Shown here: positions 12,455-29,718 of the stretch, piece by piece | Position numbering within the stretch: the stretch's first letter is position 1 | Layout: every line of letters starts with the position of its first letter | Origin: Cichorium intybus | Taxonomy: Eukaryota; Streptophyta; Magnoliopsida; Asterales; Asteraceae | Direction: 5' to 3' | Assembly (NCBI GenBank): GCA_023525715.1 | Contig: CM042016.1 | Span: 84,242,882-84,306,881 of the forward strand | DNA: 64,000 nucleotides | The notes under the pieces: model-generated | What the model saw: the letters and a program-made list of their open reading frames with translations, nothing else | The model's database searches: none | What the model was told of the DNA's origin: nothing | Made by a program: the position numbers and the translations under genes

Positions 12455-13074
12455 TAGGGGTGACAATTCTCGACACGACACGAAAATAAACGGGTTGACA
12501 CATGACACGAAAATTAAATGGGTTGAGTGTGGTCCAACCTTTTAACCCAATAATGACATGTTTATTTATATGCAAGTTGTTTTAATTCTTTAGGTAAATT
12601 GGATATGCTTGAAACTAAAGCCAAATGTCAAAGAAAACTTTATGTTGAATTGTTTTGTATTGTGGTAATCATTAATTAGTTTCTCCGAGTCAATACATAA
12701 ATTTAGGTTTTCGCTTTTTCATTAATATCTCATACTCCACAATCCTGCTCGACCACTTTCCCCTTACCGGGACTTTGTTCCTTTAAACTTATTATGAATT
12801 TCGTCCAACCGACTCTCAAACTATTACTCCTTCTAGTTATTCATTTTTTATTTTTTTAACTCCCCAACTCTTACTCTTTCGATATATTCAATGTTTCAAT
12901 TTAGCATGCTACGACACATTTACAAAGTAAACGGGTTGACACGCCAACCCGATAACCCGACACAAAAATAAACGAGTTGACACGACACTACACGATAATT
13001 AAACGGGGTCGGGTTTTGGTCAAGTTATCTTAACCCGCCAACCCCACACGCACACGACACGATTGGCAGACCTA
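12455..13074. mobile_element. Short non-autonomous DNA transposon, hAT-like
   Basis: The left end starts TAGGGGTGACAATTCTCG and the right end, read inverted, starts TAGGTCTGCCAATCGTG, giving imperfect inverted ends. The flanks are gccaatac and gccaacgc, an imperfect 8-bp duplication as for hAT elements. Inside are several 'acacgacacgaaaataaacgggttg'-type words near both ends. No transposase. Confidence 0.55.
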
Positions 13075-13082
13075 GCCAACGC

Positions 13083-14170
13083 ACCTCGCCACCTGCGATT
13101 TGGTCACTCCCTGCGATATCCTCCTACGGGCTGCTATTTCGTAGGCGGACTTGGCCCATTAGCCCAAGGTATATAAACCTAAAAAAATTCATTTTTTTTT
13201 CATTTTGCGTTCACCAAAAAAAACGCTTTGATGACTGGGAAAATTTTGCATCTTGAAATTCTTTAAGTATCGCGATTCTTATGTTGTGATGTATTAATCA
13301 TTCTTAGTTACAAATTTAGGTATTGATGTTTAGATTAGCATATGCACAACTTTTTATGCTTAAGGTACAACACTTTTAACTACAAAATATGAGGTTTTCG
13401 GATGAAAAAAAAAAGAGTAAATAGCATGTGGCCTTGAGCATATCGCATTTGAGGCTTAAAAAACTGAGGCATTGAAATAAAAAAGAAGAGAAATTGTATT
13501 TATTCCTACCTTTTGTTTCTATTTATATTCCTACACATGTTAAATTGTGATATGTGGCTTAAAATATTATTAATTTTATTAAATATGACACTTGTCACAA
13601 GTTCACATGGATAAGAATATGAATAAGAAAATAGATAAGAATAAATATATTTTCTCAAAAAAAATTATACAATCTTTTCACCAAAGCGCATATAGGAATA
13701 ACCCACCTGTGATCTAGTTGGCTATTTAAAAAATGGCTAATTTTTGGCTGATAGATCCATTTTCTATCTTAACAATTCAGGGTATTCCATTATACACCTT
13801 AAAAGTCAACTTCAATTAAATATACCTGTGATCCCAATAAATGGAAGATCCCCATCCATACAACTTGATAAAATGATTGTTCAGCTTTTTAGTGACAGAT
13901 AAACAAATTAACTCATCAGATACAACTTAAATTTAATTTTCTCCAATAAAAATATTAAAGAATCGATGATGATCGAAATATATACATCATTACATAAGTT
14001 CATTTCAGGGATTGTATCTTGGCTTTAAGATCAAGAACATAAAACCCCCAATATGAAGATCATGATAAAAAAAACTCATCCACAAATCATAGAAACGAAA
14101 TTAATAAACAAATGAACATAATTGGAATTAATCATTTGATTCTGATCATGGGTGTGTGTGATTTCATCTT
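13083..14170. other. Non-coding stretch downstream of the CML gene
   Basis: AT-rich, no protein-like frame. The part from about 13950 to 14170 should hold the 3' untranslated region of the CML gene, which is transcribed leftward. No clear element ends were seen. Confidence 0.5.
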
Positions 14171-14839
14171 TCAATTTTGAGCCATGGCGGAAAACCCACC
14201 AGATCTCATCATCTCTTTAAATTCCATAAAACTAACCATACCATCGCCATCAACATCCACCTTCATGATCATCCGCCGGCAATCATCCGCCTTCCGGCCT
14301 TGCTTCAGCCCCAGCGACTCCAACACCGATCTCAATTCCTCCACCGTGATGAACCCATCTCGATTTTGGTCGAACACGTTGAAGGCTTCCTTCACATCCT
14401 CCTCGTTTTCTCGATCGTCCATGATTGATTTGTACAGAGCACCAAACTCGTCGATGTCAACACATCCGTCGTGGTTTTCATCGATGTTGTCGATCATTTG
14501 AATGAGATCTGCGTCCGGGATGAATATGCCCATGTTCTCTAAGGAATCGTTCAGTTCCTCCTTGGTGATCCTGGAATCTCCGTTTTTGTCGAACATCTGG
14601 AAGATACGTTGGAGCTGGTCGCTGTCCATGCGAGAAGAACGGGGTGTTGATGGAGGTAGGGGTAATGGGGAAGTCGCGGCGGCGGTGGTGGTGGTGGTGG
14701 TGACGACTTCGTGGATCTGTTGTTGGTGGGGATTGTAAGAAGAAGGGAGGTAATGTCTGAGCTTCTTTGGAAGTAAAGAGAGGAAGATTGTGTAGAAGAG
14801 ATTGTAGAAGAGGAAAATTCTGGAACAGATGGCAGCCAT
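14171..14839 (-). CDS. CML5: Calmodulin-like calcium sensor, CML3/CML5 type
   Basis: A 222-residue intact single-exon gene. Residues 1-23 are hydrophobic and are followed by PKKLR, the N-terminal membrane/endomembrane anchor seen in the CML3/CML5 group. Residues 44-70 are a Thr/Pro/Ser-rich linker. Four EF-hand loops follow at residues 84-95, 120-131, 157-168 and 195-206, each starting with Asp and ending with Glu. Loops 2-4 keep Gly at position 6; loop 1 has Ser there (DKNGDSRITKEE), which may lower its calcium affinity. Such proteins bind calcium and change shape to contact targets. The ATG at 14839 is chosen because it includes the hydrophobic N-terminus and lies 85-95 bases below a TATA box. 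The neighbours are repeats, so context says nothing about its job. CML3 or another close paralogue is equally possible as a name. Confidence 0.95.
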   Translation of the reverse strand: MAAICSRIFLFYNLFYTIFLSLLPKKLRHYLPSSYNPHQQQIHEVVTTTTTTAAATSPLPLPPSTPRSSRMDSDQLQRIFQMFDKNGDSRITKEELNDSLENMGIFIPDADLIQMIDNIDENHDGCVDIDEFGALYKSIMDDRENEEDVKEAFNVFDQNRDGFITVEELRSVLESLGLKQGRKADDCRRMIMKVDVDGDGMVSFMEFKEMMRSGGFSAMAQN

Positions 14840-14922
14840 TTTTAAAGCTCGGTTTTTGCAGAAGAAGTTCGCTTCTCTTTACAACGGTTCTCACAATGTG
14901 AAGGAAAGAGAAGGGGAGCAAG

Positions 14923-14933
14923 TTTTTATAATA
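14923..14933 (-). promoter_or_regulatory. TATA box of the CML gene
   Basis: On the minus strand the sequence reads ctattataaaaac, about 85-95 bases upstream of the CML start codon and followed by a pyrimidine-rich leader. Position and spacing fit a plant TATA box with a leader of about 60 bases. Confidence 0.6.
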
Positions 14934-14935
14934 GA

Positions 14936-16500
14936 GTCAGTCGTGGAGTGAGGGTGGGGTTGCTAGTTTATTTCTTGTCTTATAAAAGTATTTTTGAAAA
15001 GGACATAATTTAAGTTTATGAAATTTATTTATTTTATGAAGTTATTTTTAGAAACTCTTTTAGACAAAATGGGCAAACTTTTTTAAGAAAACACAAGGTA
15101 GCATTTATATTTTAAGAAACTACTTTACTTTTCAAGCTAACAACATTTGCACATTATCTTTCACCTTTGAAATCAATTTGCATGGTTTTAAAAGAAATGA
15201 CCTTATGATTAACTACTTGGCATAATTTTGTTTAAATGACTTGAATATTATGTTGAGATGTAACTGGTTTGTTCATGAGGAAAACAAAAGTGGGGTTTGA
15301 TTAACCAGAGAAGAACAATCGATCTTTCAGAAGATTGATCTAACAATTAGGTTTCTTTCAAACTGACAGCGGATTAAACATTGTGATCAGAACCATCTAA
15401 ACAATCATATCTATCGGATCAATACATTTGAATCTAAACCAATACATATTTTGAAAAACCAAACTTTGTAAAATCCTTGGCTTGTATGGTGGTCCAAAAC
15501 CGTGACCATGCATGGTTCCAATCCATGAGCTTCATGATGATAAACTCGTGGGTCTCCAAGGCCACCAAAAACCGTGGCATACAACCAAGATAAGGGTAAA
15601 CTCGTGAGCTTGCATGCCAAGATAAGGACCAAGGCATGCAAACCCTAAGACCCGTCGAATGAAACCCTAAAATCGAGACCACGCACAACTGTGGCCAAGA
15701 GTTTGTACTTGAAACCAGGATATGTAAAACCAAGATTAGCATGGCACTATTGTGACCATAAAAACCCTAAAACCCGAGATCAACCAAACCGTAAAAACAG
15801 TGAGTATGCAATCCCTAAAATTATAGCCATGCACACTCAAACATAAAACCATGGCTTTGTATTTTCTAAACAAAACCATGCAATCCAATTTTTACAAAAA
15901 CCTTAGTTACAGTTGTGCTAAAAAAATGAACCAGTAGCCCTGATAGTAGCCCTGATACTACTATTGGAATATGATGTAATTTACAAAAACAAAAATAAAC
16001 ATATAATATGCATTGGAAGCTATAAAAGTCATATTACATAGAGGATCACATATTCCTGCCTAATTACAACAAAAGCAACAAAAAGTAAAGATATCAAAGC
16101 TCATACTCTTGCAGACTTTGAACTAAACTTTCTTCTTGGTGTTGATGGATGATTTAGGACCCAAACCTGAATCCATCTAGTGTAATAGCAGCTAATACTA
16201 TGATACTTACAACACTTTACAAACCCCACCACCTTGTATCAAGTCGAGAATACAAACCTTAACAAGGTAAGGTTTTAGTCGTGAGCTTCCAAGCGTAGAG
16301 GGGAGAAGGGAGGGGAGAGGAGAGAACCGTGAGAGTTAGAGTTCAAGATAGAGAGGGTTGAGTGTTTTGTTGCTAATCTAGTATTCAAACTTTAAATGCT
16401 TACACTTTAACCCCTTGAGCTCTACAAGTTTCTAATTAACTCATTATAAAAATATAAGTTAACAAATTAGACCATCATCATTCTTCTTTTGTCATTTTAT
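14936..16500. other. Repeat-like non-coding stretch
   Basis: No intact protein-coding frame. From about 15480 to 15900 the words 'aaccctaaa' and 'ccatgcatggt' recur on a loosely repetitive background. At 15948-15966 the minus strand has a TGGTATCAGGGC-like string that may be a decayed tRNA primer binding site. I could not assign it to an element. Confidence 0.35.
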
Positions 16501-16502
16501 GC

Positions 16503-16745
16503 TCAAATCATATCTTGCATGTAACCTAAAAGGATCCTGCTATTCATAGTAATATCACAAACTTGTTGTGACAATGTGCATATATCCAACAATAGAGAGG
16601 TCTCCAATGGTGATAGAACGAAGTTCACTCTCAAGTTGAATTGCTTGTGCGTCTTTGTTATCACAAAAAGCTTCTTTATGTTTAACCAATAAGAGGTTGA
16701 GATATGGTGGAGTAAATCCACATTTTGACAACAGTTTCAACCTCT
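16503..16745 (-). pseudogene. Fragment of Copia gag
   Basis: The minus strand encodes the conserved middle of a plant Copia gag: a FCDNKDAQAIQLESEL segment followed by a SITIGDLSI segment, the 'DNK..A..LE.....t...sl' pattern of this family. There is no full-length frame, LTR or primer binding site beside it, so this is debris. Confidence 0.55.
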
Positions 16746-18862
16746 TCCATTAGAATTTCATACGCTTCGGGTTTTGTTTATCATATGATGCATCGATGTG
16801 GTCGATGACATCATATTTATCATAGTGAGTGGATAAAAATTCTATCTAAGAATCATAATTCAACTGTCAAGATCGAGGACAAGAGATATGTAAGAATTTG
16901 ATGGTCATGCCTAAAGCCTTGTGTCATTGAGGAAGATGAGGAAGATGATCAATTTGATTTTCTTGATTTCCGAATAGAGTATTATGGATCTATACAACAG
17001 ATAGAGGCCATTGACCGATAATATCAAATATGTACAACATGGGCTTAAGAATAGACTAAACATATACACAAACAAAAATAACACAAGCAAGTACAACAAT
17101 GTGAAAATAAGAAAGTTATTTATCTAACGCTTCCATAAAAAGATTAGTTAATTTCACAAAAAAATCTTCAAGAAAGTTTCATATAATACGAAATTTGATT
17201 TCTTTGAGAAACCTTAAAATTCATCTTTTAAATAAAATCATAATTTTATAAACATTTAAAGATAGTTTTAAGAGTCTTATTTGTATCATATAGAGTTTGA
17301 AGTCGTATCAAAGTTTTGAGTTAGGACCGGGAGAGATTTTAGAACGTAATTTTGACAATAAATAAATAAATACATATAATGAAATTTCCTTATCTTTTTC
17401 ATGTCCCGTATTTTGCATTTTTCTTCCCCTTGGTAAATATATGACTATCTTAAGGAAAAAGAAAAATTTTGGATTATTTTGTATAAGCTTAAAGACAATA
17501 GGAGTAGATTTATCTTTTTTTTTTTCTTTTAAATATTTAGAGCATGTTCAGCGCACAACTTTTAAAAGTTTTTGGAAGCGTGCAATTTTTAGAAAAAAAA
17601 AAACTTGAAAAAAAGAAAAACATTCGTTAGGCGGCAGAAACTTTTACCTTTTATTTTTAACATAACGCTCTTAATCCAAAAGTTATTTCAAGTAATTTTT
17701 GGAAGCATTTAGTATTTAACTTTTAATTTTTGTATTATTTTACAGTTTTAAAAGCTAACAGATACTCTTATGAACACTTATGCACCAATAAAAACAACAG
17801 CTACCAGCTAATAGCTAGCAAATAACAACTACCAATTTCTAGTTTTCAATTTTCAGCTTCAACCTAGTTTTGTCAAACAGCTTTTTAATTGAATAATTGT
17901 CATTAAAAATGTAATAATAAACGAATTTTTTTCCTTTATGAAAAGGGTTAATAATAAAGAAACGACGTATTCTGACCTCCTGCAATGATGCAAATCACGC
18001 GCTTGTCTGCCTCGGCTTTATTTAAACGGTCGCTTGCTTAATTTTGCCGGCCCCTTTTACGCTTTCCGCGTTATTCCAATATCATAGATCCGTTGAGCCT
18101 CTCCAACTACCTAAACACGTCTTTCTTTTTATTATTTTATACCTTATATTGTAAGTTACCGAGATAGTCCCTACATTGTAATGGAAAGTTCATATATTGT
18201 CCTTTACCTAACTTTTGTTGCACACATATTTTAAAATAACAAAGTTAAATGTTTTTTTGAGCGTTTGTTACGTAGAATTAAATTGGATAGAGCAGAATAA
18301 ATCATTTTCAATAGACATTTAACATGAATGGAACAAGTAGAAAATAAAATTTTGACCAAGTCTATAAAACGAAGTCATTATATTTTACTTTTTTTTTTTT
18401 AACGGCAAATCTATTCTACTCCTAAATTACTCCTTGTTATGTTATTGTCCTTGTTAGTAACACTCCTTGTTAGCCAAATGGGCTAGCCCCAACTTGTCAT
18501 TATATTTTACTTTTAGTTACATTCAAAATGATGAAACATGATAAAACAAAAATAAAAATGATGAAGCGTCCTATCTTATGTAAATATTAATTCTATTTTT
18601 TTTTCTTTCTTTTCAATTATTAATCAACAAATATTTTAGAAAATCTAACCCATTGTGAAATTGTAGAACACATGGGTTTTTTATTCTTTTTTGGTTATAC
18701 AGGGGTAGGTTAGAAACAGAGACAAATTATACGACCTAACCATAAAAAACAAAAAAAAAATGAGTCATGTTCATTTATAATTATATGTAATTTTCATGTT
18801 CATAGATGAACATAAGCAATTTTCATATAGTTTTATTGTTACATCGTATAATTTAGTTTTAT

Positions 18863-18867
<5 letters not shown>
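16746..18867. other. AT-rich intergenic stretch
   Basis: No supported gene. Around 17540-17900 the sequence has the look of a small hAT-type MITE (a start 'gcatgttcagcgcacaac' and an end '...gtcaaacagctttttaatt'), but the ends were not resolved. At 18797-18815 is one copy of the ATGTTCAT..ATGAACAT palindrome that is clustered at 20110-21257. Confidence 0.4.

Positions 18868-18934
<67 letters not shown>
18868..18934. repeat. (TA)n microsatellite
   Basis: Uninterrupted TA dinucleotides, about 33 copies, directly before a three-copy tandem repeat. Two shorter TA runs separate the copies of that repeat. Confidence 0.95.
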
Positions 18935-18938
<4 letters not shown>

Positions 18939-18939
<1 letters not shown>

Positions 18940-19408
18940 TTTTTAATTGTTGAAATATCATGATTCATGTGATATGCTGCAACTATAATCGTTGTGTGGA
19001 AAATAATAAAAGAAATATCAAATAAAAATCTGAAACTGTCAAGGATAACATGGTAATTTTAACATGTTATTTTCTGTGGTAGTATATATATATATATATA
19101 TATATTTTTAATTGTTGAAATATCATGATTCATGTGATATGCTGCAACTATAATCGTTGTGTGGAAAATAATAAAAGAAATATCAAATAAAAATCTGAAA
19201 CTGTCAAGGATAACATGGTAATTTTAACATGTTATTTTCTGTGGTAGTATATATATATATATATTTTTTTAATTGTTGAAATATCATGATTCATGTGATA
19301 TGCTGCAACTATAATCGTTGTGTGGAAAATAATAAAAGAAATATCAAATAAAAATCTGAAACTGTCAAGGATAACATGGTAATTTTAACATGTTATTTTC
19401 TGTGGTAG
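18939..19408. repeat. Three-copy tandem repeat, about 161-165 bp per unit
   Basis: The unit starts 'aattgttgaaatatcatga' and ends 'tattttctgtggtag'. Starts of the 'tgaaatatca' word are at 18951, 19116 and 19277. The three copies are nearly identical apart from the length of the TA run at each junction, so the array is young. No reading frame of note. Confidence 0.92.
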
Positions 19409-20047
19409 CCTTACCAAACTATAAAGTAGTAAATGGAACGTCATATATCTCGTTTGAAGTTGCGGTGTAGTATTGTTTTCATGAGATCACTAATATGAAT
19501 TGTCCAATTGCCCATAAGCGCGCGTCGAAGTTTGTCACTAGCAAAACCCTTTTTCATGTCTTATTTATTTTGTGTCCTTAAATTCCTACTTTTATATTAA
19601 TTATTTTTCCAGGATATATTTATATGTTTTTTTTTTAACGGCAATAAAAACATATATTTATATGTTAGTTCGTTAATTTTGTTTCATACTACGTGTATAT
19701 GTTTTAGGCTAAATATGAAGGTTGATGAGTAGCCTAACATTCTGTATGAGTTTTAGGTTTTGCTTTTACGGTATTTATTGTAAATGCATATTATTTTTTA
19801 TATTTTACTGCTTATACCAACTTATTTTTTACTTGTTCACATAGTTTGCATGTTTTCTGATTCATATGCTCACAACGATATAAAGATGAAAGTTTAATAT
19901 AAAATCAAATAACATTACATAATCACATAATCATCATTATAAACATTGAATTATTATATCAATGAATTAGATTAAAAGGGAAGCAATAAGAAATTATGCA
20001 CCTTTAGTAAGGAATCATACTCAAGCAATGGCATATTGGGTTTTTTA
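19409..20047. other. Non-coding stretch
   Basis: AT-rich sequence with no supported gene, element end or structured repeat. Confidence 0.5.
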
Positions 20048-20470
20048 CACATCCCTAACATATAGGAGTATCAAATGTTACATGATTTTATTAATTCTAC
20101 CGTTGAAACATATGTTCATCTATGAACATATGTTCATAATAAACAACATTCATATATAAATACATGTATGCAAAATGAAAATTAACGATATGATGGAAAC
20201 CACTGTTGGAAACTATGTTCATCAATGAACATATATGTTTATAAATGAACAGTATCGTAAATCATGAAAGAAATTAATTCATCCTATGATGATATGTTCA
20301 TGAATGAACATATATTATTCATTTATGAACATATTTTCTCTCTGCATACATGTCTTTTATATATGAACGTTGTTAATTTATGAACATATGTTCATAGATA
20401 AACATTTGTTTCAACGGTGGAATTAATAAAATCACGTAACGTTTTATCATCCTATATTTTAGGGATTTTA
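20048..20470. mobile_element. MITE with long inverted repeats and ATGTTCAT/ATGAACAT palindromes
   Basis: Left and right ends are inverted copies over about 70 bp, including the words 'gattttattaattctaccg' on the left and 'cggtggaattaataaaatc' on the right. Between the arms are several copies of a palindrome of the form ATGTTCATnnATGAACAT. No coding capacity. The same palindrome recurs in the larger element at 20671-22645, which suggests a shared family or transposase. Confidence 0.7.
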
Positions 20471-20576
20471 TTTGGTTGTTATATTTTTTTTACCATCATA
20501 TCCTTTTGAGTGTATTCTAATCTTACGGTTAGGAATATATTTCTTTGGTTAGATGGTGTTTATTGTTTCTGTATTA

Positions 20577-20579
<3 letters not shown>

Positions 20580-20670
<91 letters not shown>
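20580..20670. repeat. (TA)n microsatellite, left flank of a TIR element
   Basis: About 45 TA copies ending exactly where the terminal inverted repeat of the next element begins. Confidence 0.95.
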
Positions 20671-22783
<2,113 letters not shown>

Positions 22784-23029
22784 GTTCTTGTAAGAACTCA
22801 AAAAATCCTGAGATCTTGAGAACCAAATCTAAACCATTAGATCAAAAAAAATCCTATTGCTAGGATCGATAATGACAGTTTTGTAATTAATATTAAGTTT
22901 AATGTTACAATTGTCTTTTTAAATTAACCTTCAAGGATAGTTTGGGAATAAGAAAAAACCCTGATACGGAATTTCCACATATCACGCTGGCGTTCCAATA
23001 AAAACAGAAAAAATCCCAATTTCTCTCAC

Positions 23030-23700
23030 ATCACCCCCTCGTATTCTTCTCTTTCACTCCCTCACAGACGCGACCTCGCCGTCCCAACCTCGCATCGATA
23101 CCACCGGTGTTCCCTTCATCTTCTCTGAGGCCAATTTTCTGCACCACCCTCCAATCTCATCCATCCCCTCCACCGTCAAACTGATCCCTCGCCCTATCTC
23201 TCCTCGTCGGTGTTGTCAGCCCAACTACTTCGTCGTCTCCTTCGATCTCCGAACAGTTGCTTCGACTTCGCCGTCTCCTTCGATCTCCAAATAGTTGCCT
23301 CCCTCTCTTCACAAGTTATTAAGCACCAACATCTTATGCCTCCATGGTCACCAGGAACCTCCTATGCCGTCGCCGCCTTCCTCCTCCTTCCGGCACCCTT
23401 ATTCTATATCAGGTATTTCATCCATTTGTAGTCGGATCCCTCATTTTTTTAGTTCTCCTCTCAAAGTGAATCGCATCCCTCAGCACTTTCAAAGTAGTCC
23501 TATAGGTAGAAGCCATCATCGATCTGTGGCTGATAGCAGTTCGTTTGAAAGCTTTGAAGGACGTCGTTCATGAAGGATTGAAGGTTCTAGTCCGACTAAG
23601 AGGGAAAGACGGAGACAGTAGCTGAAGGTTAGTTCTTCAATTTTTCTTGAAATCAGAAGGTTCTGCTCCACCACCCCCTGCTGTTTGCATGATCAAGTCC
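23030..23700 (+). other. Gene-like cargo block in TIR element 2
   Basis: This block is much richer in C and T than its surroundings and has frames at 23210-23431 and 23295-23573 that overlap out of register, rich in Ser, Pro and Leu. Neither resembles a known protein. It may be the leader and first exon of a captured host gene. The evidence is composition only. Confidence 0.3.
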
Positions 23701-24305
23701 CGAAATCAGATGTAAGAGCTTGAACCCTAACATCTACACACTTCAATTGCTATTGGTTAGTTGTTCGATTTTTCCTGTTTTGTATTGAATCCTGTTTTCA
23801 TTATTCTTAGTTCTTCAATCGTCTCCAGTTTTGTTAATTTCAACATCCTTTTAATATTATAATTGTTGGTTATCGAGGTTGTGGACACAGTTATCTAATG
23901 ATTGATGCTCGAACACTTACATGAGGTGAGGAATACTTGGTCGTAGGAACTACTGCACGTTGATAGAATAAGAGGCATGAGAGAATGCCAATTCAAACAC
24001 AGAAGCTAAATACAATAAGCTTGAGAGAATGTCATAAGGTAAATTGATTCTCAATATAGATAATCACAGTAGTTACCATGATTAAATGCATATGGTAGAT
24101 ATCTGACAAAATATTATTATGAATTTTTGTTTCAGATATTAGGCATAGAGGAACAAATTACTGACCTTAACATTATCAATGTTGCTGGAATCGAAGGAAA
24201 TGTACTTCCAATTGTTTACATCTTTTTGAACTGAATGAACTATCTGAATGTGAGTAAATGACTATTTTATCCTTTGATCTAGAAGTAATTTTGAATAACA
24301 AAACA

Positions 24306-24780
24306 AATGCACATATGTGTATGTGTACATCAGTGCATATTTGCATAAATGCATATGTGCATAAATGTATGTGTACATGTGTATATATAAGCATATTTGC
24401 ATAAATGCATACATCTATGTGCATATGTGCATACACATATGTGCATATGTGCATATATGTATGTGCGTATGTGTATATGTGCATACACGTATGTGCATAT
24501 GTGTATATATGTATGTACGTATGTGCATATTTGATAATTTGTTTATGTTCATGTTTGTGCATAGATGTATGCGTATGTGCATATGTGCATATGTGTATAT
24601 GCATGTAACTATTTGTAGGGGGTTTAATATGTAGTTTTATAAATGCATATGTACATATATGTTTATATGTATATAAATGTGTATGTGCACATATGCATAT
24701 GCGCATATATGTTTATATACATATAAATACGTATGTGCACATATGTATATAAATGTGTATAAGTGTGTGCATATTTGCAT
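24306..24780. repeat. Degenerate CATATGTG minisatellite
   Basis: Dozens of imperfect copies of an 8-10 base unit of the type 'gcatatgt'. It resumes at 26118-26165 after the solo LTR, showing that the LTR was inserted in it. The long frames on both strands here are by-products of the repeat. Confidence 0.85.
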
Positions 24781-24786
24781 ATATGC

Positions 24787-26117
24787 TGATAGGTGGTTTT
24801 TATACCCTCTTTTACAACCGCAAGTACATGGTGTCGATCAAGTAATATCGTGGTAAACACGAGTATCAATCCAAGGAACTTTGGGTATTAAGTACCACAA
24901 TGAGCAATAACAACCACTAACTGGATGATGGTAAATTGTCATAAAACTATACAGATCTTAACACAAACACAAGTTAAGCTAAAAAGACGATAACGGGAAT
25001 AGAAGACGATCACTGATTGAAAGAAAATAAAGGAAGATAGTGGGAGTCCAAATTCATTTAATGTCCAATATAAAGATGATATTTCTATTTCAAGTTTAGC
25101 AACAAATACCGATTGAAAACAACAAACCCTAATATCGTCACTACCCACTATCAAGGCGTGACAAGAATGTCTACTAGATGATGTGTTATATCTCTCAACT
25201 AACACACACAAATAATAGACTCATTAAGCATAGGAATGTTTCACATGTTACTAGGGTTTAGTTGGTATATGTCTATCCAATGTCTCACCATAGGTCAAAT
25301 ATCTCACAACAAGTTACAATCACTTTTTCAAGCAAATCGAAACCAACAAATCATTGCAATGTGATCAATAAAGCAAAGCATTAAGCACAAGATATTTAAC
25401 TCAACCAACAAAAGTTACCAACAAGAAATATGTAAAATATACTTCATACGTTCATACTAAAATCCATCATTCTCGTAACAAAGAACATCTAGCATATTAA
25501 AGACCAATAAATAAACCACATTTTAGAGGAACAAAAGTTTACACAAGTTTATCAATAAAATTGTAAACAAATACTCCCTTGAATATGAGAAATCCAAGCT
25601 CCAAATGTGTCAAATGCTTCCAACTTCCAAAATTGCTTCCAAATATTTGATCATCTTCCAAGGGTTTTGCTTGTGAAGCAAAACCCCTAAAAATCGCCTG
25701 CAAAGCTTCTCTCAAGAATGTGTGTAAAAGATCAAATGTTTTGAGCCCTAATTTGGCTTAAAACCCCGCCAGGAGAAAATCGCCACTTGGATGGCCACTT
25801 CAAGTGGCGAATTCAAGTGGCCCTTAAAACTGAAAATGGCCACTTTCAAGTGGCGAGCAAGTGGCGAACTAGGTGGCGATTTGGGGCTGCCAATTTTTAC
25901 TTTGTTCTCAATTCTTGGAGGCTTTTACCGGCTTGAAATATTTGCTTAGATAACGATATAAATGGGTATTGATGCCTTGTTTTTCATCATTCTCAATCGA
26001 GTAAGACCTACACATCAATAAACTCTAAATAGAGTTAAAAACATCAAGTTTTGGTTAAAAACGAGCATAAAACAATAAGAATGAAAGATATAATAATGGT
26101 ATAAAATGCCATTATCA
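24787..26117. mobile_element. Solo LTR, 1.33 kb, with TATGC target duplication
   Basis: The segment starts TGATAGGTGG and ends ...GCCATTATCA, and is flanked by TATGC on both sides (24782-24786 and 26118-26122). The first and last 20 bases are also loosely inverted. No internal retrotransposon sequence was seen, so it is a solo LTR; the clade cannot be told. At about 25780-25885 is a cluster of 'ccacttnnaagtggc' inverted words. Confidence 0.75.
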
Positions 26118-26774
26118 TATGCATACACATATGTGTCCATGTGCATATGCGTATATGCATGTAAGTATCTTTTTATTTTTAATATTTTTAATATGCATTT
26201 TTATTATTGTTCTTGCAGGTTTAAAAAATATATAAAGCAAATTGAAGAAGTGAAAGTGATAAAACGAAGAAACAAGATATTCAAGGAATAAACAATGAAG
26301 ACATTAGTAGTTTTGTTGTTTTTTATATTTTTTATATATGTATCGTTCAAAACAATTGTAAATTATTGTTTTTAGTAAATTGGTTTGTTTATTATTTATA
26401 TTCAACTATTTATACATAATAATATGTTTCTACGAATTTTGAAAATATGCATATATGCATCCGGTTGCAAATACATGACCATATATGTTTTTCTAAACCC
26501 AAATCTGATTTTTTATTGAATTTAAAAAATTTATGTTTTATTTTTCAAATTTCAAAAATTCTCATATTAAAAAAAAACAAAAATCATAAAGTTTTTTAAA
26601 TTTGAAATTTGAATTTAATTGTGCTTATTTTTAGAAATTGATATTCTGTTGCCAAAAATAAGAAAATTAGATTTATAAAATGACGATCAAGCCCTTTTTG
26701 ATTTGGATAATGATCCAATGGATGATATTGAGTTCTCAAGATCTCATGAATATTTGAGTTCTTAAAAGAACCTA

Positions 26775-29311
<2,537 letters not shown>

Positions 29312-29566
29312 TATTGATATTTAAATCTGAATGATTCAAAGGTCTGAATCATTAAGAGACTCTGAATAAAAAGAAGCTTTTAAGGTTAGAATGTATATGC
29401 GAAAGTTTTTTGATAAAAAAAGTTGATTCAAATATATTTTCCATTTAATGGTTCAGAGGCCTGTTAAGAGGTTATGACCAACTAACAGTTAAAACTTTAC
29501 GAAACAAACGCTCTGACATGGTCCAGATCTTCTTAACCATTCAGATTAAAAGGCTATCAAACACCC
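29312..29566. mobile_element. Probable MITE of about 255 bp
   Basis: The left end has 'tgatatttaaatctgaatga' and the right end, read inverted, has 'tgatagccttttaatctgaa' followed by 'tggtt', giving imperfect inverted ends. The outermost bases resemble hAT-type MITEs. No clear target duplication. Confidence 0.4.
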
Positions 29567-29718
29567 CCTCACAACAACGAATTGCCAGCACATAGACTAT
29601 AGTCAACAACATTACTCTAAATCCCTTCATTATCCATAAAGAAAACCACAAACCATTTCCATTTTCACCAAGTCTATTACTACATTACAAGTTACAACCA
29701 ACAACCACATTCTGCCCT

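Noticed and set aside
14177..14921. Overlapping frames on both strands across the CML gene
   Set aside because: Shadows of the EF-hand coding sequence; the EF-hand frame explains the conservation.
15940..15966. Primer binding site of a Copia element near 15950
   Set aside because: Only a loose match to TGGTATCAGAGC; nearby gag debris (16503-16745) lies on the wrong side for it.
24176..24869. Long His/Tyr/Cys-rich reading frames on both strands
   Set aside because: They come from the CATATGTG minisatellite, which leaves several frames open by chance; no domain.
25770..25886. ccactt/aagtgg words as a microRNA precursor
   Set aside because: Several alternative pairings and a tandem arrangement inside a solo LTR; no single stable stem is favoured.
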